Positions 1 through 7,087 are shown, counted from the first letter of the stretch. The stretch is DNA of 11,944 nucleotides from Bacillota bacterium (GCA_023457235.1 JAEWMK010000272.1:1-11944), one strand, 5' to 3'. Numbers and translations are program-made. Notes: a model not told the origin generated them from the letters alone.

Positions 1-101
1 CATATTAACCTCCATTCCTCCGCTATCGCTGGCGGCACAAATAGTAATGAAAATGATGTTCGGAAACACCACTTTTTGCTATGATTAAATTAAGGAGAAG
101 A

Positions 102-107
102 TATACT
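102..107 (+). promoter_or_regulatory. -10-like box TATACT at the left end of the IS
   Basis: TATACT matches five of six positions of TATAAT and lies about 8-12 bases before the first stem of the candidate bridge RNA. The expected -35 position, around 79-84, does not resemble TTGACA. In IS110 elements a strong promoter is assembled only when the right end, carrying the -35 box, joins the left end in the circular form. A lone -10 box fits that model. I could not identify a matching -35 box at the right end. Confidence 0.4.
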
Positions 108-112
108 ACAAA

Positions 113-285
113 GCACGATGGAGTGAGTCGTAGACTACTTCTCAGTTTAAAACAGTATATTAACCAGTGTAAGGATCATCTTTCAAGCACAAATAAGTGG
201 TTCTATTAGACCGTACGCTAATCATTGTTGTTAACTCTTCGTTAAATGTGTGATGGTTCAGTCAATGTCTTTCTCCTTACATTAG
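113..285 (+). ncRNA. Candidate bridge RNA of the IS110 element
   Basis: Three stem-loops can be drawn by eye. At 120-141, GGAGT pairs with ACTTC and AGTC with GACT around a GTA loop, with one bulged G. At 199-212, GGTT pairs with GACC around a six-base loop. At 220-258, a nine-pair outer stem containing G-T pairs encloses a 2x4 internal loop and a TTAAC/GTTAA stem with a TCTTC loop. A 5' hairpin followed by larger structured loops, ending shortly before the transposase start, is the layout known for IS110 bridge RNAs of roughly 170-200 bases. The exact ends and the target- and donor-binding loops are inferred, not proven. Confidence 0.55.
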
Positions 286-300
286 AAAGGAGGGTCTGCC

Positions 301-1557
301 ATGAAAGTAGTTTATCCTATTTGTTGTGGCGTCGATGTGCATAAGACTTTTCTCGTTGCCACACTCATTACTTCACAGGGGATTACTCCCCACTATTCCA
401 AAAAAAGATTCTCTACTTTTAACAACTCAATTCTTCAATTCAAGCAATGGCTCATTGACAACAATTGCTTCGATGTGTGCATGGAATCAACTGGAAAGTA
501 TTGGGTCCCCGTCTATAACCTTTTGGAGGATACCATCCGAATCACCATTGCCAACCCGAAATGGGTAAAGGCTGTAAAAGGAAATAAGGATGACACAAAA
601 GATTCCAAATGGATTGGTGACCTTTTCCGTCTTGGTTTAGTCCCAGGAAGTTATATACCTGATAAACCAATTCGTATTCTCCGTGAATACACTCGCTATC
701 GTTATAAGCTGGTGTCTACTAGAAGCAGTGAAAAGAACCGTTTTCAAAATGCCTTCACCGTCTGTAATGTAGCCCTTGACGCTGTCGTATCTGACATGTT
801 TGGCAAATCTGCCACTTCCGTCACGGACTATTTAATTTCCACTGATGCCTTTGATCCGGAATACTGTTCCTCTTTACTCCACGGAAAATTGAAGAAAAAG
901 GCAGATGCCGTGATCGAATCTATTGAAGGGTATCAAATAACCGAGCCACAAAAAGAGCGTATGACAATGGTTCGCTCCCACCTTGACTTCGTAACGGATG
1001 CCATTGCCAAACTAGATGAAAAACTAGATGAGTTAGCCAAACCTTATGAGAGTGCTATTAGTCTTCTTTGTACCATTCCGGGGATTAACAGAACATCTGC
1101 CATCACCATTATCTCCGAGATTGGTATAGATATGTCTCCATTTTCCCGCTCTAAGCGATTGTGTTGTTGGGCAGGATTAACGCCTGGCAATAATGAATCT
1201 GCCGGTAAGAAGAAATCTGTCCGGATTACACGTGCTGGTGTCTACCTCAAACCTGCATTGGTACAAGTTGCCCATGCAGCCGTGAAATCGGATAAATCTC
1301 CTTACTACAAAATTAAGTACGAACGCCTTTATAAAAGGAGAGGAAAAAAAAGAGCCATTATTGCAATTGCAAGGATGATACTCACCGCCATTTACAATAT
1401 GTTTGTTACTGGGGAAGTATGGAATCCAAGCGATTTGTATAAAATTGATATGCCACAGGAAATGGTGGACAAGCAAAAGCAGAAAGCTATTAAGCAAGCC
1501 GCAAAACTTCTGATTTCCCTTGGCATAATAAAAGAAACCGATATTTCCGTAGCCTAA
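301..1557 (+). CDS. IS110-family RNA-guided transposase (recombinase)
   Basis: This 418-residue protein has the two-domain layout of IS110 transposases. The N-terminal RuvC-like DEDD domain shows D12 in GVDVHK, E62 in MESTGKYW, and D98 and D101 in DDTKD. The C-terminal Transposase_20 domain starts at the PGI motif (260-262), continues with the EIG and AGLTPG segments, and has the likely nucleophilic serine S300 in ESAGKK before the RITRAG stretch. It would form a recombinase that cuts and joins DNA at sites chosen by a bridge RNA. The start is fixed by AGAAAGGAGG seven bases upstream of the ATG. No frameshift or missing catalytic residue is visible, so the enzyme may be active. A short AAGATCT/AGACCTT hairpin after the stop lacks a following T-run. 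Confidence 0.95.
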   Translation: MKVVYPICCGVDVHKTFLVATLITSQGITPHYSKKRFSTFNNSILQFKQWLIDNNCFDVCMESTGKYWVPVYNLLEDTIRITIANPKWVKAVKGNKDDTKDSKWIGDLFRLGLVPGSYIPDKPIRILREYTRYRYKLVSTRSSEKNRFQNAFTVCNVALDAVVSDMFGKSATSVTDYLISTDAFDPEYCSSLLHGKLKKKADAVIESIEGYQITEPQKERMTMVRSHLDFVTDAIAKLDEKLDELAKPYESAISLLCTIPGINRTSAITIISEIGIDMSPFSRSKRLCCWAGLTPGNNESAGKKKSVRITRAGVYLKPALVQVAHAAVKSDKSPYYKIKYERLYKRRGKKRAIIAIARMILTAIYNMFVTGEVWNPSDLYKIDMPQEMVDKQKQKAIKQAAKLLISLGIIKETDISVA

Positions 1558-1645
1558 CCAAAGATTTTTTTTAAGATCTTTAAAGACCTTAGTTAAGTGC
1601 GCCCTTTTTTCCTTCTGGCCATGTTTTTTTCACGCTAACACTCTT

Positions 1646-1765
1646 TTAATATAACTCAGCAATTGCCTTTTGTGTCATCCAAACCGTTTCATTTTCTAAT
1701 CTTACATCTACTTTTGTATTGCCTTCCTCTGTTTGGTAAATAAGGATGTTTGTTTCATTGTTCAT
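1646..1765 (-). pseudogene. RhuM-family protein, N-terminal stub
   Basis: The 39 codons read MNNETNILIYQTEEGN, continue through VRLENETVWMTQKAIAELY and then meet TAA. The IYQTEDGxT-like start and the ETVWMTQ-IAEL helix are typical of the N-terminus of RhuM-family (Virulence_RhuM) proteins, usually about 300 residues and named for a Salmonella pathogenicity-island gene of unclear biochemical role. Here similarity stops after AELY. GGGAGG six bases ahead of the ATG and a perfect extended -10 are still present, so expression of a short peptide is possible. The transposase end lies some 90 bases away, so IS activity may have caused the truncation, but I could not find the rest of the gene left of the IS. 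Confidence 0.72.
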
Positions 1766-1804
1766 TAGCAATCCTCCCTTGCACTTGCCTTCACTATTAT
1801 TCTT

Positions 1805-1813
1805 ATTATACCA
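1805..1813 (-). promoter_or_regulatory. Extended -10 promoter of the RhuM stub
   Basis: Read on the - strand this is TGGTATAAT, a perfect -10 hexamer with the TGn extension. A weak -35 candidate, CTGACC, lies about 15 bases upstream, which is short but tolerable for an extended -10. The ribosome binding site GGGAGG is at 1773-1778. Confidence 0.55.
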
Positions 1814-1872
1814 GTAACAAAGGTTGGTCAGGTCTACTATCCTCCATTAATTTCTCATTTTCTGGTTTTAAT

Positions 1873-1898
1873 TCCTTATCATTAAAGTAGAATAAGGA
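1873..1898. promoter_or_regulatory. Inverted repeat over the possible promoter of the ybjQ-like unit
   Basis: TCCTTAT (1873-1879) and ATAAGGA (1892-1898) are perfect seven-base arms separated by 12 bases. A -10-like TAGAAT (1888-1893) overlaps the right arm, with only weak -35 candidates upstream. It could be an operator for the downstream two-gene unit or a leftover weak hairpin. No T-run follows, which argues against a terminator. Confidence 0.3.
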
Positions 1899-1933
1899 TG
1901 TAGGAAAATTTAGTTAAGGGAGCGAATCCAAAT

Positions 1934-2254
1934 ATGATTATAGTAACGACAGAGAAAATTGCGAATTATAAAGTTACAGAAGTGTTAGGTCCGGTTTTTG
2001 GTTTAACGGTAAGGGCGAGAGGGATCGGTAAAGATATCTTAGCTTCTCTAAAGGGCATTATTGGCGGGGAAATAAACCAGTATACAGAAATGCTTGAGGA
2101 TGCGAGAAAACAAGCGATCGACCGGATGGTGAAAAATGCCACGGCAATGGGAGCAAATGCTATTATTATGATGCGCTTTGATTCTGGTGAAATTGGTCAG
2201 AATATGAGTGAAATTGTTGCTTATGGAACAGCTGTAATTGTGGAAAAGGAATAA
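1934..2254 (+). CDS. YbjQ/UPF0145 family protein (putative heavy-metal-binding domain)
   Basis: This 106-residue protein matches the whole length of the YbjQ/UPF0145 family: an early ITTEKI-like strand, the VLGPVFGLTVRARGIGKDI segment, the GGEINQYTEML segment, a helix with ARKQAIDRM and the closing VAYGTAVIVEKE strand. Members are small cytoplasmic proteins that assemble into rings; the label heavy-metal-binding comes from the domain name and the function is not established. The start follows AAGGGAGCG by about 11 bases. The next gene begins three bases after the stop, so the two are co-translated. The protein has no cysteines, so cysteine-based metal binding is unlikely. Confidence 0.88.
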   Translation: MIIVTTEKIANYKVTEVLGPVFGLTVRARGIGKDILASLKGIIGGEINQYTEMLEDARKQAIDRMVKNATAMGANAIIMMRFDSGEIGQNMSEIVAYGTAVIVEKE

Positions 2255-2257
2255 CCA

Positions 2258-2482
2258 ATGAAATGGGTTTTAGGGTTTTACGGTATCCAACTCCTCATTC
2301 TGCTGCTTCTAATTGTCGGGTCTTGGCTTATATGGGACCGGCGTTTCAAAACAAAGCATGGTCAACAAGTACCTAAAGGCTTCGTTAGAACAAACGAGGT
2401 ATCTATTGATCCAACTACAAACAAAAAATTAGTCGTTTATTTCAATCCAGAAACCGGTGAGCGATTTTATAAAGAAGAATGA
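2258..2482 (+). CDS. Small single-pass membrane protein, unknown function
   Basis: The 74-residue product starts with a hydrophobic helix at about residues 4-26 (FYGIQLLILLLLIVGSWLIW) followed by a basic stretch (DRRFKTKHG). By the positive-inside rule this puts the C-terminus in the cytoplasm. The soluble tail has the ordered look of a short domain and ends NPETGERFYKEE. I do not recognise a named family, though my impression is that similar proteins sit beside YbjQ-type genes in Bacillus. It begins three bases after the previous stop, with AAAAGGA inside the end of that gene as ribosome binding site. Its TGA stop is already in the first base pairs of the terminator. The pairing suggests a membrane anchor or partner for the YbjQ-like protein, which is inference. 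Confidence 0.78.
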   Translation: MKWVLGFYGIQLLILLLLIVGSWLIWDRRFKTKHGQQVPKGFVRTNEVSIDPTTNKKLVVYFNPETGERFYKEE

Positions 2483-2533
2483 AAATGGGACAGAGGGTCG
2501 GGAACTCCGGCCCAGGGAGCTTTGACCCATTTT
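2482..2533. terminator. Bidirectional terminator shared by convergent genes
   Basis: AAAATGGG (2482-2489) pairs with CCCATTTT (2526-2533). After an A/A mismatch, CAGAG (2491-2495) pairs with CTTTG (2520-2524), and an inner hairpin GGTCGG/CCGGCC (2496-2512) closes on GAACT. T-rich sequence follows on the + strand, and the outer arm supplies TTTT on the - strand. The last base of the small membrane gene stop and the stop of the oxidase gene both fall within the structure, so it ends transcription from both sides. Confidence 0.8.
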
Positions 2534-4088
2534 ATTTTAAATCATCCAGTATCTCTTGTGATGCCCTCTCTCCAGTTTCAACAGCTCCATTTAAATAACC
2601 TTGAAAAGCTATTGATGTGTGCTCACCTGCAAAGAAGATGTTACCTTCACGTTCCCTCGCAACTCCAGCAAATCTCGTATATTGACCAACTTTAAAATAG
2701 GAATAGGACCCTCTTGTCCAATGGTTACTTAGCCAGTGGTCAACTGTAGATAACCCTTTCCAGTAGTCCCCTCCTCCCGGCAAAACAGGTTCTAGCTGCT
2801 CCAAAAAGGATGCTGTTATGTCCTTTAGTTGCTCTTCCGTTAAAGCATTCAGATTGGCAGCCACCCCTGCCCCTGTGTAGTTTACAAGAATACCCGACTC
2901 ACCTTTTTGAGCACGAGAAACCTCCCAAGTATTCTGATACCCAGTACCCGAAAATGTTCCACCATTGTTTCCAATCTTTCTCCAGAACCGTTTTGAAAAT
3001 TGTACATGAAGTTTCGTATTTACTCCCATTCCAAGCTCCTCAATGGCCTTTTCTTTTAACGGACTAAATCCTGCATTCTCGTAATCAATCAATTTTAAAA
3101 TTCTAAAGGGAATCGTTAAGACAACCTTATCCGCAAAAACCTCCCACCTTCTTTCATTGTCTCGAAAGACGAGCCTTATTTCACCTTGACTATTTTGTTC
3201 AATCTTCATCAATTCGGAATTAATTTTAATTTGTCCATCTAACTCCTTAGCTAATAACTCTGGAAGTAAGTCATTCCCACCTCTTATTTGGAATTGTTCA
3301 TCTGAGTCTCCAAATATTTGCAAGGGGCCTTTTGGTGCATATCCTAACAAATAAAGCAGATTTAATGCACTTTGCTGTTTGGCATCTGCTCCATATTCAA
3401 TGGTATAGGCTAGTACCAATAATTGACCAAACTTTGAATGAATGCCACCAGGTACAATATCATTGATATAATCAACAATAGACATATGATCAAGCTCAAA
3501 GGCACGCTTTGTAAAACTATTATAAAGCGTCGTTCCTCCCGCTTCTTCAAGATCCTTTTGTAGTTGAGGATAAACTCTTAAAAAGGCCTTTGTTGCTTCT
3601 TCTGATGTGTAAGGGGATCCCTTAAAATAGTATAGTGGTTCTGTTCCTTTTTCCTCAGCCTCAATTAAATTATCTAATTTTAAATTAAACTCTTCAGCAA
3701 GATTTCGAATCTCCATGTGGCCAGTATTGATAAATTCTCCGCCACGCTCAACTATTTGATTTTCTTTGAAAGTACCCCTTCTTGTCCAACATCGCCCCCC
3801 AACTCGATCCGTTGCCTCGTAAATAGTAGCTAAAATCCCCGCCTGCTTTAGACGATATGCACAAGTAAGGCCAGCTAAACCAGCTCCCACAATAATAATT
3901 CTTGGAGTATGTTTCATTTCTCTTTTATAATTAGAATATTGTCCTTCTTCCACGATTGGATACACTGGACTTTTTGAAATTTCGCTATCAGGTTGAATGT
4001 CTTTTTTGTTACTTTTTTGTTTCTCCATTTCCATATGTGCCGCTACAAAAGCTCTCTGCACCATACTAGCCAATGGCGTATGTGCCAA
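2532..4088 (-). CDS. FAD-dependent flavin monoamine oxidase family protein
   Basis: This 518-residue protein has the amine oxidase fold: the Rossmann dinucleotide motif VGAGLAGL at 67-74, the ribose-binding acid E91 in IYEATDRVGGRC, and the C-terminal FAD-binding segment FFAGEHTS (485-492) followed by QGYLNGAVETG. It should oxidatively deaminate an amine or amino acid, releasing ammonia, aldehyde or keto acid and hydrogen peroxide; the substrate cannot be read from sequence. An N-terminal extension of about 60 charged residues precedes the fold and has no RR or hydrophobic signal, so the enzyme is probably cytoplasmic. The start is TTG, supported by AAAGGGGA about ten bases upstream; the nearby ATG is in another frame. 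It is a single-gene unit, ended by the shared terminator. Confidence 0.88.
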   Translation of the reverse strand: MAHTPLASMVQRAFVAAHMEMEKQKSNKKDIQPDSEISKSPVYPIVEEGQYSNYKREMKHTPRIIIVGAGLAGLTCAYRLKQAGILATIYEATDRVGGRCWTRRGTFKENQIVERGGEFINTGHMEIRNLAEEFNLKLDNLIEAEEKGTEPLYYFKGSPYTSEEATKAFLRVYPQLQKDLEEAGGTTLYNSFTKRAFELDHMSIVDYINDIVPGGIHSKFGQLLVLAYTIEYGADAKQQSALNLLYLLGYAPKGPLQIFGDSDEQFQIRGGNDLLPELLAKELDGQIKINSELMKIEQNSQGEIRLVFRDNERRWEVFADKVVLTIPFRILKLIDYENAGFSPLKEKAIEELGMGVNTKLHVQFSKRFWRKIGNNGGTFSGTGYQNTWEVSRAQKGESGILVNYTGAGVAANLNALTEEQLKDITASFLEQLEPVLPGGGDYWKGLSTVDHWLSNHWTRGSYSYFKVGQYTRFAGVAREREGNIFFAGEHTSIAFQGYLNGAVETGERASQEILDDLK

Positions 4089-4220
4089 ATAAAACCATCC
4101 CCTTTATATTACTATTGAAAAATAGAAAAATGTATTATTGGCAATATATGCTTGGCTACATTAAATTGAAATAGTTAATGTTAATTAACTTTATATATAC
4201 GATGAGAATTCCACTATTAT

Positions 4221-4236
4221 TGTTTCATGTGAAACA
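4221..4236. promoter_or_regulatory. parS: parS-like Spo0J/ParB binding site
   Basis: TGTTTCATGTGAAACA matches 15 of 16 bases of the Bacillus consensus TGTTNCACGTGAAACA; the only change is C to T just left of the centre. Spo0J (ParB) nucleates on such sites and spreads to help load SMC and position the origin. It sits in non-coding DNA, as many parS sites do. One central substitution could weaken binding, and distance to the origin is unknown. Confidence 0.6.
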
Positions 4237-4346
4237 TCACTCACGAAACTGTTTTTTGAGGGGGCAAGTACATATCAGAATTTGCTTTTGATAGAAACAA
4301 TGAATATAACTTTATTTTTACTCGATTTATAAACAGTTAGTTCCTT

Positions 4347-4390
4347 AAAACTACTAAGGAGCATGAATTTCCAGGCTCTTTAGTAGTTTT
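4347..4390 (-). terminator. Terminator of the pdp-nupC operon
   Basis: AAAACTACTAAGGAGC (4347-4362) pairs with GCTCTTTAGTAGTTTT (4375-4390) in a 16-pair stem with one G-T pair and a 12-base loop. On the - strand the stem ends in TTTTAAGG, a short T-run, 23 bases after the nupC stop. It is symmetric enough to work from the other side too. Confidence 0.75.
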
Positions 4391-4412
4391 ATGATTCTTT
4401 CATCTCAACCAT

Positions 4413-5594
4413 CTATAAAACGATACTTACAATGACAGCTGACAGTACACTTACTAATGTTGCACCATATAAAAGTTTTAAACCAAACTTAGCTACTACA
4501 TTTCCTTTTTTCTCATTCAGACTTTTTACGGCACCACTGATTATGCCAATTGAAGAGAAGTTAGCAAAGGAAACAAGGAAAACAGAGATGATCCCTAATG
4601 TACGCGGGCTAAACGTTTGTGCCACTTTTGTCAAATCCATCATCGCAACAAACTCATTGGTTACAAGCTTTGTGGCCATAATGCCTCCTGCCTTGACCGC
4701 TTCTGAAAAAGGAATACCCATAATAAAGGCAAAAGGTGCAAAGATATATCCTAGGATTTCTTGAAATGAAATTCCGATAATTAATTCAAATAAATTATTT
4801 ATTGCAGCCATTAAAGCAACAAAACCAATTAACATGGCACCAACAATCACCGCTACTTTAAAACCATCAAGGATATATTCCCCTAACATTTCAAAAAATG
4901 ATTGGTCTTCAGCATCCTGAATTTGTAGAATATCCTCCTCTGGATTAACAGTATACGGATTAATAATAGAGGCGATGATAAATCCACCAAATAAGTTTAA
5001 GACAAGTGCCGTTACTACATATCTTGGTTCAATCATTGTCATATAGGCACCGACAATCGACATTGATACCGTCGACATGGCCGATGCACAAAGAGTATAT
5101 AAGCGATTAGCTGGCAAAAGGCCCAGCTGCTTTTTTACTGTAATAAACACTTCGGATTGACCAATCATGGCCGATGCCACTGCATTGTAAGACTCCAATT
5201 TCCCCATACCATTTACTTTACTAAGCAATAAACCAATTGCTTTCATAATAAACGGCAGGATTTTAAGGTATTGGAGGATTCCAATCAGGACGGAAATAAA
5301 CACAATCGGCAGCAGGACATTAATGAAGAATGGAGATTCCCCTTTATTAGCTAAACCACCAAACACAAAGGATATCCCGACGCCTGCGTATTCCAATAAT
5401 TTTTCAAAAACCGCGGCAAAAACTTTAATTAATTCCAGCCCTAACGCTGTATTTAATAATAAAGCAGATAATATTATCTGAATAACGACCATAAGAATAA
5501 TTGGTTTTATTTTGATGTTTTTTCGATTATTGCTTGCCAAATAAGCCATTCCTAGTACAACAAGCAACCCGATGACCGCAATGATGTATTTCAT
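4413..5594 (-). CDS. nupC: NupC-type concentrative nucleoside transporter (CNT family)
   Basis: The start chosen, ATG at 5594, follows GGAGG by seven bases and gives 393 residues, the length I recall for B. subtilis NupC; a reading start 18 codons upstream lacks such a site. The protein is almost entirely hydrophobic helices. It shows the CNT hallmarks NKGESPFFINVLLPIVFIS in the central region, the IGQSEVFITVKKQL hairpin with ASAMSTVSMSIVGAYM after it, and near the end NEFVAMMDL and the FANFSSIGIISG segment. It should import pyrimidine nucleosides with a cation (proton or sodium) gradient. It lies 75 bases after pdp on the same strand, so uptake and phosphorolysis are coupled. B. subtilis has dra-nupC-pdp; here pdp comes first and no dra is in view. 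Confidence 0.9.
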   Translation of the reverse strand: MKYIIAVIGLLVVLGMAYLASNNRKNIKIKPIILMVVIQIILSALLLNTALGLELIKVFAAVFEKLLEYAGVGISFVFGGLANKGESPFFINVLLPIVFISVLIGILQYLKILPFIMKAIGLLLSKVNGMGKLESYNAVASAMIGQSEVFITVKKQLGLLPANRLYTLCASAMSTVSMSIVGAYMTMIEPRYVVTALVLNLFGGFIIASIINPYTVNPEEDILQIQDAEDQSFFEMLGEYILDGFKVAVIVGAMLIGFVALMAAINNLFELIIGISFQEILGYIFAPFAFIMGIPFSEAVKAGGIMATKLVTNEFVAMMDLTKVAQTFSPRTLGIISVFLVSFANFSSIGIISGAVKSLNEKKGNVVAKFGLKLLYGATLVSVLSAVIVSIVL

Positions 5595-5669
5595 CGTTTG
5601 TCCTCCAGATGGTGTTAAAATTCTTAGTTGATTAGTCGCTTCCATCAATTCAAAAAAGATTATTTCGGT

Positions 5670-6971
5670 TTATTGAATTTCTGTATATATCAGTGTCGGT
5701 TTTACTACTTTTTCATCAGAAAGTTGGTATGCGGAGTAAATTTTCTCGATAACTTCTTGAACGTTTTCATTATTGCTATGAATCGTTACTAAAGCCTCTC
5801 CAGCTTGAACATAATCGCCTACTTTTTTATGAAGCACAACACCTACCGCTAGATCAATAACAGACTCTTTCGTTGCCCGTCCTGCACCCAACATCATGGC
5901 TGCAAGCCCAACTGTTTCAGCCGTAATTTCAGAAACATAACCAGTTTGTTTAGCAGGAACAGCGATTGTATAGGAAGCCGTTGGAAGTTTGGAAGGCTCA
6001 TCTACAACCGATGCATCTCCACCCTGTGCAGCAAGGAACGTTTTAAAGCTTTCTAATGCCTTTCCGTTTCGAATAGATTCCTCCAGCATTTCGCGTGCTT
6101 GCTTGTAATTAGCTGCTTTTTCAGCTAATACAACCATATGACTGCCAAGTGTCAAACATAGTTCATATAAATCTTCAGGGCCTTGGCCTTGCAGCGTATC
6201 GACCGCTTCTTTCACCTCAAGAGCATTCCCGACGGCAAATCCAAGCGGCTGACTCATATCTGAAATAATCGCCTTTGTTTTCCTGCCAACACCATTACCA
6301 ATATCAACCATTGTCTTAGCTAATTCCTTTGCATCCTCAAGACTCTTCATAAACGCCCCGCTGCCAGTTTTGACGTCAAGAACAATGGCATCAGCCCCCG
6401 CAGCAATTTTCTTACTCATAATGGAACTTGCAATAAGGGGAATGGAATCCACCGTTGCCGTAACATCCCTTAATGCATACAATTTTTTATCGGCAGGTGT
6501 TAAGTTGCCGCTTTGGCCAATCACAGCGACTTTATTCTTATTCACTAAATCAATAAATTCATCATTCGTAATTTCTACATGAAAACCTTTAATAGATTCC
6601 AACTTATCAATTGTACCGCCAGTATGTCCAAGACCTCTGCCTGACATTTTAGCAACCGGAACACCAACCGAAGCAACAAGCGGCGCTAACACAAGTGTAG
6701 TCGTATCGCCAACCCCGCCGGTACTGTGTTTATCTACTTTTATTCCTTCAATTTCGGAAAGATCGATTTGATCACCGGATTGAACCATTGCTTCTGTTAA
6801 GTGGACACGCTCGTCCTTTGTCATTCCCTTGAAAAATACAGCCATGGAAAAAGCCGACATTTGATAGTCTGGAATCTCTCCATTTGTAAATCCATTTATC
6901 AAAAATTGTATTTCTTCTTTCGTTAATTCAAAACCATCACGTTTCTTTTCAATTAAGTCAACCATCCTCAT
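5670..6971 (-). CDS. pdp: Pyrimidine-nucleoside phosphorylase
   Basis: The protein splits uridine, thymidine or deoxyuridine with phosphate into base and (deoxy)ribose 1-phosphate. With ATG at 6971 it has 433 residues, the family length; GGGAGG lies seven bases upstream, and an upstream TTG reading would start inside that site. The phosphate-binding region VDKHSTGGVGDTTT (79-92), the family signature AKMSGRGLGHTGGTIDKLE (107-125), the base-binding residues R168, S183 and K187 and the GSGAFM loop are all present. The C-terminal lobe with GAGRATKE and the KVGDYV segment is complete. It is the first gene of an operon with nupC, forming a nucleoside salvage and carbon-use pathway. Confidence 0.95.
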   Translation of the reverse strand: MRMVDLIEKKRDGFELTKEEIQFLINGFTNGEIPDYQMSAFSMAVFFKGMTKDERVHLTEAMVQSGDQIDLSEIEGIKVDKHSTGGVGDTTTLVLAPLVASVGVPVAKMSGRGLGHTGGTIDKLESIKGFHVEITNDEFIDLVNKNKVAVIGQSGNLTPADKKLYALRDVTATVDSIPLIASSIMSKKIAAGADAIVLDVKTGSGAFMKSLEDAKELAKTMVDIGNGVGRKTKAIISDMSQPLGFAVGNALEVKEAVDTLQGQGPEDLYELCLTLGSHMVVLAEKAANYKQAREMLEESIRNGKALESFKTFLAAQGGDASVVDEPSKLPTASYTIAVPAKQTGYVSEITAETVGLAAMMLGAGRATKESVIDLAVGVVLHKKVGDYVQAGEALVTIHSNNENVQEVIEKIYSAYQLSDEKVVKPTLIYTEIQ

Positions 6972-7032
6972 ATGATTTCCTCCCAAACTGATGAATGATA
7001 AATATACCTAATTCTTATCTAGCATAGATCCA

Positions 7033-7049
7033 TATCAAAAGCGTTTTTA
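7033..7049 (-). promoter_or_regulatory. Possible pdp promoter -35 with overlapping cre-like site
   Basis: On the - strand TTGATA (7033-7038) could be a -35 box; the -10 candidates 15-17 bases downstream, around AAGAAT, are poor. CAAAAGCGTTTTTA (7036-7049) fits 11 of 14 positions of the CcpA cre consensus TGWAARCGYTWNCW, with the central CG correct. In B. subtilis the dra-nupC-pdp operon is under DeoR and CcpA control, so a cre here is plausible. I saw no clear DeoR operator. Confidence 0.35.
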
Positions 7050-7062
7050 TTCCTAATTAAAA

Positions 7063-7087
7063 AATCTTAAGGACACTCCTTAAGATT
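7063..7087 (-). terminator. Strong intrinsic terminator, - strand
   Basis: AATCTTAAGGA (7063-7073) and TCCTTAAGATT (7077-7087) form a perfect 11-pair stem with a CAC loop. On the - strand six Ts overlap and follow the stem. It would end transcripts coming from the DUF559 stub and its repeat block and insulate pdp. No intact gene now lies directly upstream of it. Confidence 0.8.

Larger units (their letters stand above)
102..1600 (+). mobile_element. IS110-family insertion sequence (ends approximate)
   Basis: The element is defined by a complete DEDD/serine transposase gene and a long structured non-coding leader. IS110 elements lack the terminal inverted repeats and target duplications that would mark their ends, and I could not fix either end. 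The left limit given is the -10-like box; the right limit is arbitrary, between the transposase stop at 1557 and the broken RhuM gene that begins to be recognisable at 1649. The long leader ahead of the transposase suggests the IS110 subgroup (RNA in the left end) rather than IS1111. Bases 1-101 to the left contain no gene I can recognise. Confidence 0.7.
4089..4412. other. AT-rich intergenic region upstream of the oxidase
   Basis: No gene is visible in these 324 bases. They hold the oxidase ribosome binding site, a parS-like site and the nupC terminator. On the - strand TATATT lies near 4143-4148 as a -10 candidate, with a weak TTTCAA 17 bases upstream. The assignment of an oxidase promoter is uncertain. 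Confidence 0.5.

Noticed and set aside
1..84. Short open frames on both strands at the left edge
   Set aside because: Under 30 codons each, cut by the window edge, no homology recognised; not matching the missing part of the RhuM gene.
1600..1645. Short frame MARRKKGRT and a TTAAGTGCGCCC motif between the IS and the RhuM stub
   Set aside because: Nine codons with no context; it may be a fragment of a dispersed repeat, but only one copy is visible here.
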